Below are positions 45,649 to 57,574 of a DNA stretch of 64,000 bases, in pieces. Each line of letters begins with the position of its first letter. The first letter of the stretch is position 1. The stretch covers positions 34,626,056-34,690,055 of the forward strand of contig CM065711.1 of the NCBI GenBank assembly GCA_017654935.2, given 5' to 3'. Source of the DNA: Phymorhynchus buccinoides (Eukaryota; Mollusca; Gastropoda; Neogastropoda; Raphitomidae). The position numbers and the translations under genes were made by a program. The notes under the pieces are model-generated. The model was given only the letters and a program-made list of their open reading frames with translations. It was not told the DNA's origin and made no database searches.

Positions 45649-46490
45649 TTACATACTAAGTGAACTACTTAATAAACATTTACAAACAGAATCAAGAATA
45701 GAATAATTGTTTAGAATACTGGGTAGAGACAATGGTGTGGATCCATCAGTAAAACCGTCAATACCTGAATTCTGGAAAAGTTCTCTTGCTTTAGGACAAT
45801 GAATCAGTAAATGACTGACACTCAAGGATTCACCGCACATACATTTAACACTATTGCAATATTTTGTTTTGAATGAATTCAACCGAAGTCTATGGATTAG
45901 ACTTACAATCTCCCTGGACGAGAAAGTAACGCGTTTTTTGTAATGTTTTCCCGTTGCATCTATCATTACATTTAATACAGTTATTATAATATTGAACATC
46001 GGAGTTCATCAATAAAGTTTTGACATTTTCTTGAGAGATTTTGTTTATAATTGAGAAACATTCTATCAGATCTAAAAGAACATTGATTTATACAGCGTCA
46101 TTAATATTTTGAGCTGCCTTTTTTGTAGCTTGGTCTACCCATTCATTTGCTGATATTCCACAGTGAGAAGGCACCCAACAAAAAGTAACAGTAATGCCTT
46201 TCAAAGAAATAAGGTGTATTATATGATTAATTTCGAATACCATGTCAAGTCGTATACATGAATTGGGAGACTTAATAGCATACATTGCTGCTTTAGAATC
46301 AGTACATATTAAGATTTGACTGTTGTTTATAGGAAAGTTTAGAATGAAATCCAAAGATTGAAGCATAGCAAGTAATTCAGCGCTAACTATAGACAATCTT
46401 TTACCAAGATAGAATAACTTTTCTACTTTTAAGCTGGGAACGACGAACGCTGCTCCCGTGTTAGTATTGTCTAACACTGAACCATCTGTG
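45649..46490 (-). pseudogene. LINE RNase H relic, right arm
   Basis: Mirror copy of 37365-38215 with the same TDGSV, SAELLAM, DSKAAM and WVPSHCG blocks and the same downstream frameshift. It differs at several residues (for example VIPS to VVPS, ICADSK to ICTDSK) and has an extra stop near 46088 that shortens the RNase H frame. Confidence 0.85.
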
Positions 46491-46578
46491 AATTTTTTAA
46501 AATGATGATTGTAATTATTTTCTAAATGCGTCTACACAGATGTTCTTAAAAGTTTGGGAGAATCCTTCTTAAATAAAT

Positions 46579-47959
<1,381 letters not shown>

Positions 47960-48170
47960 TTTCCTTGTTAGTCTTGTCTGACAATGAATTCAAGACAGCA
48001 GAGGACGCAACTACTATTCTCAAAAACTGCACTTGATTTGTTATTATCACTAGCGCAACGCCTAGTACTGGCAATGCACCGTACTGGTAACGCCTAGTAA
48101 AGGGTTCACAGCAAATTTGAAGCGATTCGGTTGAAAAACGGTGGAGTTATAAGGCCCGTTTTGTGTTTCA

Positions 48171-48348
<178 letters not shown>

Positions 48349-49113
48349 TACAGTATTTATACGGCTCTGAATCTTGATAGAAATCAAATCAAAGCGCACA
48401 CACACATTAGCATTCAAAGCGCATTCAAACACAAACGCAATACAAAGCGAACACACACGGATAACATAAATGGAATATAGCAGAAACAGACCTAATGGCA
48501 AGAGAGAGAAAATAAAGAGAGAGGAGCTTTAATGACGGGGGAACAGTTTAAGGTTAGCTTTGAAAGCAGAGAGAGTCGGTCGCTGACGGAGGGAGAGAGG
48601 AAGTTTGTTCCAGGAGGTCGGTCCTGAGACAGCAAAAGAGCGCCGACCAACAGTTGAAAGCTTATACCTAGGGATCTGGAGAGAAAGAGGGTCAGAAACT
48701 GAACGTAAAGTGCGAGCTGGCGTATAGATGGAAATATTGTCGCAGAGGTAAGATGGAGCAGCTTTATGAATAGATTTATAGCAAAGTGTGTTTAATTTAT
48801 ACTCAATTCTGTCTGCGACAGGAAGCCAGTGCAAAGAACGCAGAAGAGGGCTAACATGATCGAACTTTTTCTTCCTAAGGACAAGACGAGCAGCTGTGTT
48901 TTGAATACGCTGGAGACAAGATAGAGAAGAGACTGATAGGCCAGAAAGGAGAGCATTACAGTAGTCAATACGAGATAGGATGAGGGAAGTAACAAGCTTT
49001 GCTGTGGCTTCATCTGAGAGGTATTTACGAATAATAGCCAATGCAACGAATTTGATAGTAGCAGGACTGACAGGTCTGAGTCAGGAAACTCTGCATGGAA
49101 AGAGTATTGTCCA
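48349..49113 (-). mobile_element. CR1/L2-like LINE tail inserted in the right arm only, same family as 1-1175
   Basis: The - strand frame 49041-48529 encodes the C-terminal RT region: LILSRIDYCNALLSGL, LQRIQNTAARLVL, LHWLPVADRIEYK, YTPARTLRS, TVGRRSFAVSGPTSWNKLP. A 3' untranslated part ends in GTATAAATACTGTA and (GTT)n. The 5' truncation at 49113 is followed at once by CGGACACTTGGCTTATTAC, arm sequence also found at 35220-35245. The first 78 bases match window positions 3-80 almost perfectly, so together they show one family. Confidence 0.92.
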
Positions 49114-49653
49114 CGGACACTTGGCTTATTACTATATGATAGAGATAAATTGCCAAGGTGTCATCCCCACTATTACCGCCGTGATGACTTTGGGACAGTT
49201 GGCGTTACAAAGGCTGCAGCACGAAGAGCCATGACAAATGCCTCCCAGTGTTGACATCATAGATTGTCACAAAGCGTTTAGCTGTAGAGAATTTTCAGTT
49301 GCTGTAGAAAACCAATTTTCAAATAACTGTCATCAGGGTTGTTTACTATTGGCCCAAGCTGGAGTCTTAAGGTCAATCAAGGACTAAAAGTCAATTTAAA
49401 AATAATACATTTATGTACTCATAATGTAAGCTGCGCTTCCTCCCCCTGGCACATATCCAGAGCTTCAGATTGTTTTCAGACTTCATGGATCAAATGACAC
49501 CTGATTACAAAAAAATGATGGGCCAATTTCCAAATCAATGGGCCAATAATGTGTCACTGTAGTAATATATTGTAGGTACTGGTCAATGACCTGGGAATCC
49601 CAACAATCTGAAGCTCTGCATGCGAAAGCAAAATACCAGTAAGTCGAAACAAA

Positions 49654-49861
49654 TAGGGGAAGACGGGGTAAAAAGCACATGGGCGGGTAAGAAGTTCATG
49701 CTAATTATCTCATGAAATAAAGAAACTTTCAGTCAAATTTTCCCATGAGACGAATGCTAAACATTAACACTCGTCTCATGGGGAAAATGTGACTTCATGT
49801 CATGAGATAATTGGCATGGGCTTCTTACCCACCCATGGGCTTTTTACCCCGTCTTCCCCTA
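49654..49861. mobile_element. 208 bp foldback MITE flanked by TA, copy R
   Basis: Inverted-orientation copy of the element at 30495 and 33833, with a few substitutions in the terminal 45 bp (AAGCACATGGG, AAGTTCATGC). Confidence 0.88.
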
Positions 49862-50404
49862 CCATTCTAATAGTGGTTTGTTTTAATGATGCTGTGGTAT
49901 AAATAGTGACCGATCAATTCCTTCTTGACTGGTTAATTCTCCCAAGCTCAAACTAATCACCATAATAGCGGTCTATCTGTCACTTTTGCTGTGCAAAAAG
50001 TACGCACATGTTCTTCTTGACAACTTTGATGAAAATATTTTGTTTCGTTAAAATAAAAGTAATAATAACTAAAAGTAAACACCATTATTTCCAATAACGA
50101 TTAGAAAGAAAGCCCACACGGTCGAATTATCTTAAATATATTATATCAAATGTCACAGAGTTCAATAGTTGAAAGCTTTTCGCCTACTAGGTCAGCTATG
50201 GATTGTATAGCTTAGAGATGAATAAAGGCAGCCCTCCATCTACCAGAAAACCAGTGTCAACTATATCCCTTGCATAGCCAGGGTTTTGGGTTCCCTGAAT
50301 CAAGTGGCCAAAGAAGATGCTGCCCATAAAGGCACAATCATCAGTGGTGACCCGTGTCCTGCTCCTGAGTAACGAGGACTTAAACACTCCGATGAAAACC
50401 ACTC

Positions 50405-50782
50405 GAGCCACATATGGTCAACTGGCTCCCTGTTAGGCAAAGAATATCCTACAAGATTGCCTCTCTCTGCTACAAATCTATAGAGTCTTCCTGTCCTGAA
50501 TACCTCACTGATCTGTTACATCTCTACACACCGTCTCGAGCTCTGCGTTCCTCATCTGACACCCGTCTCTATTGTATCCCCACTGTCCGCACTAAAACCT
50601 ATGGTCAACGCTCTTTCTCCTATCAAGCTCCTGTTACTTGGAATCAGTTGCCTCACTCTCTCAGATACTCATCCTCTCTGCCCCCCTATTCCGCCCGCTC
50701 ATCTCTTCACTGGAGACAGAAACGTGTCTAAGTTTGTCCGCGACATGCATTGTTTATTGGTGTGAAGTGGGAAGGGACGCAA
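50405..50782 (+). mobile_element. CR1/L2-like LINE 3' tail, copy R
   Basis: The + frame from 50414 encodes the same NWLPVRQRISYK to TWNQLPHSL tail as copies A and L and reads further (to about 50731) than they do. It is cut by the gap. Confidence 0.85.
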
Positions 50783-51282
50783 NNNNNNNNNNNNNNNNNN
50801 NNNNNNNNNNNNNNNNNNNNNNNNNNNNNNNNNNNNNNNNNNNNNNNNNNNNNNNNNNNNNNNNNNNNNNNNNNNNNNNNNNNNNNNNNNNNNNNNNNNN
50901 NNNNNNNNNNNNNNNNNNNNNNNNNNNNNNNNNNNNNNNNNNNNNNNNNNNNNNNNNNNNNNNNNNNNNNNNNNNNNNNNNNNNNNNNNNNNNNNNNNNN
51001 NNNNNNNNNNNNNNNNNNNNNNNNNNNNNNNNNNNNNNNNNNNNNNNNNNNNNNNNNNNNNNNNNNNNNNNNNNNNNNNNNNNNNNNNNNNNNNNNNNNN
51101 NNNNNNNNNNNNNNNNNNNNNNNNNNNNNNNNNNNNNNNNNNNNNNNNNNNNNNNNNNNNNNNNNNNNNNNNNNNNNNNNNNNNNNNNNNNNNNNNNNNN
51201 NNNNNNNNNNNNNNNNNNNNNNNNNNNNNNNNNNNNNNNNNNNNNNNNNNNNNNNNNNNNNNNNNNNNNNNNNNNNNNNNNN
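50783..51282. other. Assembly gap, exactly 500 N
   Basis: Second fixed-length scaffolding gap; it closes the contig holding the inverted repeat. Confidence 1.
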
Positions 51283-51980
51283 GTCATATATGCCAAGAAA
51301 AGTCAAGTCCTAAAGTTCCTAGTCGCCCTTCATCCCTCTCTGTCTTGTCTTGCGCCACCAAACCCCACACACACAGTAACCAGAACCGGCGAACGGAAAC
51401 ACCCGCCCAGCCCAGCAAAGGGTCATCCTTGACCCATTGGTCCTGAATAATCGTACGAATTCAACACATGCACCCCGGGTTAGATTCATGCTCGGCCTCG
51501 TCACCTCGACCCATTCGAGTCCAAAGAAGAGACCGTCAGACATCCAGGCTGAGTGGAGACCAAGCCCCAACGTGACCCAGATCCCTCAAGAGCAAACAGA
51601 AAAGAGCAACAGAAATCAGGCCTTGCCAAAACATAGGGTATTCATTTGTTAAGTTCCTTGACGAAAATGTAGCGCTGGAGCTGTCTAAAGTTGATGAGGT
51701 TCTAAATAAAGAGAGATATTGGGCGGGGCGACACCTAATACTAAAAGAAACCTTCTACTAAGGCGTACCAGACAAAACTATGAATATATAAGAGACCCAT
51801 TAACACTATTTTAGTTCCAGACCATCTAAAACATATTGATCCTTCCTTTTGCTGACACTTTAATCACACCAACGCAGCAACACTAATTAAGTATTCTGTA
51901 ACCAATCAAACTACTATTCAAACACACACACACGACACACACACAACAACACCACACACACACATACACACCACAACACA

Positions 51981-52030
<50 letters not shown>

Positions 52031-52714
52031 CTTGACTTTGATCTCGACTCTGTCACTAACAATAATTACCAAGACAGCTCCCTTTTTAATACTTAAGCGT
52101 GGAATTACTATTAGTTCCAAACATTCGCATCACATAGATCAAGTTTCATCAACAACAACAACACCCACACGATAAACAATAAATGTTCCTGTACATCGTG
52201 AATCTCTGGCACCCTTCCTAGTAGAACTCTCCCCTAATAGTACATAATCATAAAAGGCCTAAAGGAGAAATTGATTCACTCCCGACCCATGCACAGCAAG
52301 CAGACACAAAACGCGCAGACAGACAAAAAGACAGTTGTCCCTAGCTCCAGGTCAATAGCAAATGGTGAGCCCAATGCTGGAGGGAAGAAAAGAGGAGGGG
52401 CTTTTCCTCTGAAATATAAAATGCTGAAACGAAAACACAAATTTCAAACTTTTACCTCAAGTTTTTTTTTTCCTTGTTATATATCCACAAAAAAGGGCAC
52501 AATCAAGTCACTATAATTAGACAGGTTGAAAATTCATGACCTATCTATTAAAGCAATGAGCGATTAAGAATGTCTGAAAACTTGATCTTAACCTAAATAA
52601 TAAAAATATCAAAAATTTGCCTGGGGTTACAAATTCAAATTTTTGTCAATAACGTGAGGCTTTAATGGAGGAAAAATACAAAGACTTAATTGGGGCGGAA
52701 ATGTAAATTTTTCT
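51283..52714. other. Non-coding start of the next contig
   Basis: No gene recognised. It contains CA-rich sequence at 51920-52030, and the sequence is not related to the inverted-repeat arms. Confidence 0.6.
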
Positions 52715-53390
52715 GAGTCTCACCATATCGCTCTCGGTGGTAACAGAGGAGACGCCCACACAAAACACAGTGGACGACAGCCAGTTGGACACAGCTCATC
52801 AGATCCTCTCCCAGGGGGGGTGAACGTCCCCCACTCCACAGTCTCACCATATCGCGGTTTATTGGTGGATTAACAGAGGAGACGCACAAAACAAAGTGAC
52901 TCGACAGCAGTCTCCGAGGAACAACAGCTCCCTAGCTCCACTAGTGGACACAGTCCCGTCACTCACTGGCGGGTGAACGTTCAGCACCCTCATATCGCCT
53001 GGGGTAGGGTAAACGGAGGGCAGACGCACCAGCAAGTGGACTGACAGCACAGGACAAAGCTTCCCAGTCCCCTATCCAGGTCGGACCTGACCGTCCAGCT
53101 CACCCCTATCGATGGTTGTGAACCAGAGGAGGAGCCACAAGACAGTTTGGACGAAAGCAGGGACACAGCTCCCAAGGACACAGCTCCCAGTCCCTCCCAG
53201 GCAGGAGCGTGACCTGTCCAACAGCCCACCATATCGCTGGTGGCTACAGAGGGACGCGCCCATAAAGCCGAGCCGCCACAAGCCAGTGCAAGACAGTGAC
53301 GACAGCTTAGGGACACAGCTACGTCACAGTTCCTCCCAGGTCGGAGGAACGTCCAGCACTCCCCCCAGGCCTTCACTGTCGTCGTCCTCT
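52715..53390. repeat. Degenerate ~125 bp tandem array, about five copies
   Basis: The landmarks CACCATATCG, GTGGNNNACAGAGG, CAGTGNNNGACAGC, GGACACAGCTC and CAGTCCCTCCCAGG recur with copy starts at about 52721, 52847, 52989, 53101 and 53227. Copies are strongly diverged. Frames of 60-140 codons over it are not supported as genes. Confidence 0.8.
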
Positions 53391-55197
53391 TTTTCTCCCA
53401 GAGGACTTCTTCTTGTTATCTTCTCACTCGTGCCCGTCTTCTTCCAAGACCTCTTTCCTTCTAGTGATTTCTCTGTCCTTGTCCTCTGTCTTCACTGTCC
53501 TTCTTTGACTTCTTTCTTTCTTCTGTCACTCTGCTAAACGGCGAGAAGCGGGGAGAGGTAGCGGTCAAGTCACTGTCCTCAGTCAATAGTTATTTATTTT
53601 AAGCAATTGTATGATGATCAACTTTAGGCCATAAGACTCAAGGAATAAACCCCAGTTGGAGTTTTTTTCGCCGCGTCGGGAACTTGTGCGAAAATGTTGT
53701 GAAGGGGGCCCCAAAATCTACTCATACACAGTTTCTGACCCCAACTAGTGAAAAGAAACGATCGAGTTTTCTATTTCCACGCGCTCACATTAAAAGTAGA
53801 TGAGAAAATATTTGAGTGTTCTGGGAAGATTAAAATAAATATTAGACGATTAAATCCGTCAAGCTCCGGCAAATCAATCACTTAAACCACTGAATTCAGA
53901 ATTTGTTTGTATAAACGAATTTTTCGGCAAAACAGCAAAGGGAGCCGGGGTAATTCATTAGCAGAAATTGCGCCCCCCCTTTATGTAGGTAACTATCAAC
54001 AATCACAAAACAACGGAAAACAGCCAGACAACTTCGAAACGTCGGTAGGTATCACTATTTCGGCCTCCTCAAACAAACCAGATGAAATTATGTTTAATTC
54101 AGCGCTGAAACGAAATCAACGCCACAAGGATCATTTTCGCACTGCCAAATAAATAAAGAAAGGAACATAACTTGTACCGTCATTTTCACATACCCCCTTT
54201 TCTACTACCCAGACGTCACAACCCAAAACAAGTTAGTAGCTAGTTGTGAAGTGGTAGGGACACGACAATCCGTCAAGGCTTTTATAGAGTCCAATCGTAT
54301 ACACTCAAATTATAATAAAAAAAACATTCTTGGTCAAGGTGTATTACCGCGCAATTTTGTCCCTAATAAAAAAAATAAAAATCTGAAAACATATCTTAAA
54401 TCTTGGAAACTCATCCAAGCGATTTGTGAAAACGTGTTCGTATATTAGGTGCAAATTGGTAAGTAATAGGTAACGCGTCAATTAAGTAAAGTATTAAGCT
54501 TAATTAGGTAAACTCATTCACATAATGTTAGAACGCGGATGCTGTGAATGAAAACATTTTTGTTTTTTTGTATTAGTATTAAATCTTTTAATAGAAACTG
54601 TTACCATAAGCATTCTCTAGTAAATCTTGAATTTAGGAGATAAAAAAGTTTTTTTTGTTTGTGAAGACAAGGTCAATAACAACAACTGGAATATCTGTAT
54701 AGGCCTCAATGGAGATTCCCCCCCCTAACCTAATTCTTCTATCCTTTGAGTGGAAAACCAGATTTAAATAATCTTAAGCCCTAGTATCATTTATAATTCC
54801 ATATTCTTGCATCCTATTAACTAAGTTTTGTTGCTTCTGCGTTTGCACTTTTTCAATTGCTGAAACGACTGGTTTATTTATACTTTGGGGAACTATTATG
54901 CTGTTTCCATATTCTAACGGTGGGTCCGCTTGCCAATGCCGTTTGTTACAATTTGATAAATATATCCTCGAGCAATGCTTGAAAAGGTTCTTTTAAAACT
55001 AGACCAATAATCTCTCATTTGCAGTGTTACTAATACAGTTTCTGACTATGTTTTGTTAAAAGAAATAATACCTATATTAAAAGTACTCCTAACTCAAGTC
55101 TTTCTTTTTTCATTTATATCCATTTTGTTATCTGCTACATGCCACATTGTCTATTTCATAATAGCATACTCAAAACACACTTGGTATATTTCTGGTA
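53391..55197. other. Non-coding sequence
   Basis: Pyrimidine-rich 53380-53540 (TTCTTCTTG-type), then AT-rich. The 81-codon frame 53907-54152 begins with TTG, and I do not recognise it. No gene is supported. Confidence 0.55.
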
Positions 55198-55640
55198 CTA
55201 CACAGTGCATACCTTACACTTATTGTTTGAAATAAAGATCCATTTGGAGTACATTTCTAGTTGTAAGTAAGTTACTGGTACATGATTGGCTATAAACCTT
55301 GTGGACCCATCAAGCAAAAATCGATTACATGATGACATGAAATGAACATCAATCGGGTATATGTCATTATGAAACACTGGGCGTAAACCAAGTGGGATTC
55401 CTAGGATGCTCCCCTGGGGCGATTCCACTAAGTCCCTTTGCCTCAGTTCCTGGCAATACCTTAATTTCAACTTTAACTTTTTTGAGTTCTTCCAGATATA
55501 GATAACCTAAAATTTGTTAATCCATACATGTAGATTACCTACTATCTTACTATAAGATTCTACTTAATTGAATCCAACACGTCTTTCATGTGGCTACACT
55601 TCAAAAGCTTTCCTAAAGTCTACAGCCTATTATATAACCA
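55198..55640 (-). pseudogene. Decayed CR1/Jockey-type reverse transcriptase
   Basis: On the - strand, VESPQGSILGIPLGLRP (about 55440-55390) resembles RT motif B (GxPQGSxLGPLLF). About 180 bp earlier on that strand, near 55610, DFRKAFE resembles motif A. The order and spacing are right, but stops and frame changes separate them. Relics probably extend toward 55730 (HGF-like). No functional product. Confidence 0.6.
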
Positions 55641-56608
55641 TAATCATAGTTATCTAGGTAATTCTGTTATTTCCTTCATAACTTCCAAAATAGTCTGTAG
55701 TTATGTACATGTTACTTCTGAAAACCCATGCTGACCAACAACATACAGGTATTATCACCTTGCATAATGAGTCAGTCTACTACTATTCCTTTCCTTGGAT
55801 GGACTCATCTCTCAATACAATAATCCAGGATTTATCAAGGATACATGCTTAAGACTAAAAGGTTTCTATTCTTGCCAGCCATCTGATCTTGCATCACTTT
55901 GTAAAAATAGTCGGTGACGTTAGCCTTGTTTCCATCTGTAGAGAGGAATCTGGCCCTTTTCCATGTTCAAGTGTTTATTGAATAGATTATTGGTCTAAGA
56001 AGGTAAAGTATTATGTCATCAGAATTAAATTCTTTTAATTACCTAGGTTAGACATATACCCATCCAGGACTCCTGTACTTTGAAGCCCATTTCATCTTTT
56101 ACCTTTTTCTGAACTAGACCAGATAAGGGAACTTACTCTTAACACCTAGCCAACACGACATCCCGTTCTGAGTTCTTTAAACCCCTAAACCATCTGTTGA
56201 AATAGGCTACTTGTATGGATAAATTTTCATTGGCGTTTATAAAAACACTGGCAAAACCGATTGTTAAGCAATTTTCAGCAAGTCATTTTCATCTGCAACA
56301 ACAATTCAACATTATGTCCTTTTGTTTGGGTGCCAAGTTACACCCGTGTTCGTCTTATATCTTTCATTAATACACATATCTCCGTAAAATGATTGCCTGT
56401 ATTGGACTTGCTTCCTGTTACCGATCATCGCTGATTTACATCAAATCGAAAGTAAAAACTAATTAGACTAGATGTAGATACTATGTCAAAAATGGAATTT
56501 CTGCATTCAAATTTCATCTTACCTATGCAAACCACAACAAACAATAAGAAGAAAATAAATACCCTTGGGCTTTACCACTGTTATCACAAGTGCAATGGAT
56601 ATCAGTTA
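55641..56608. other. AT-rich non-coding sequence
   Basis: Probably more of the decayed LINE at its left end; beyond about 55900 nothing is recognised. Confidence 0.5.
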
Positions 56609-56922
56609 TTAACCCTTTCAAAGCCAGCCATTTGATTTCAGCTCAATTAATTTGGCACATTAACATATAATCTGGTTCGGGTACCGGAGAACAAAATCAT
56701 CTGCCCTTTAGAGTGGGGTATTGCTGCTGTGCACATATATAAAATAAGGTCTACCCTTATCTTCCCAAAAGTAAGACAAAAGGGGTCTTGGGTAATAAAA
56801 TAGGACCCCAAACCCTTTTGATTGCTCCTTGTTAGTGACATTACGGTGGTTAAATCACAGTTGGTGCCCTGAAGGATGCTGACTTTGGCGGTGAGGAATG
56901 GAAATGGGTTTGAAAGGGTTAA
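56609..56922. mobile_element. piggyBac-type MITE, 314 bp with TTAA duplications
   Basis: TTAA at 56609-56612 and 56919-56922 flank perfect 10 bp inverted ends, CCCTTTCAAA and TTTGAAAGGG. The TTAA target and CCCT-starting ends are the signature of the piggyBac superfamily. The 300 bp interior has a frame of at most about 126 codons on the - strand, with no transposase motif. It would depend on a transposase elsewhere in the genome. Confidence 0.88.
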
Positions 56923-57574
56923 GAGTGCAGTTAGAAACAGTAGGTAGAAAAGTTTTTGTAAAACAAAAAGGCATAGACCGAAACTGAGAAGTAAACGTGA
57001 AAGTGAGAATCGTTGTCTGAGTTTCAAACCTATTGAATATTTCGAAAAGCTTCTTTAAATGCCTCTTCGTTTCTCAGAAATAACTGCAGCCAAGAACTTT
57101 CACAGACAAAAATTAGCAGCCCCCCAATCTAGAGGACTCTGTGAAATATTTAGCCCTTACACTTGTGTGTTCTAGATCTTTCCTCCTACTCATGGTGATG
57201 GTTCAACAAGAGAGTGTAGGCCAGAAACCATTTAACTGGTTGTTGCGTGTTCTAAGGTAAAAGCTAATTAAATATTCATCGTGTGTGTGTGTTGCTTTGG
57301 TGTGTCGGTTTGTGTGTCATGCTGTGGTGTGTGTATAGTGTGTGTGACCCTTATTCTGTGGTCACTTCCTCTCCCGAAGCCTGATCCATCGAAACTTCAG
57401 AGAGTCATAAAGGTCCTTATGACTTGTTGTCGCCGGTGATTGAGTGATTAACGCTTCAGTTCATGCAAGTCAGTTCTTTCACGGTGTAGATTAATCGTTA
57501 GGGGAAAAGAAGGTCACTGGAACCGGAATCAGCCTGACCCCACACCCCTATCTCAAGCAGGGATATTATTTAAG
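56923..57574. other. Non-coding sequence
   Basis: Includes a TGTG-rich stretch 57280-57350. No gene recognised. Confidence 0.6.
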
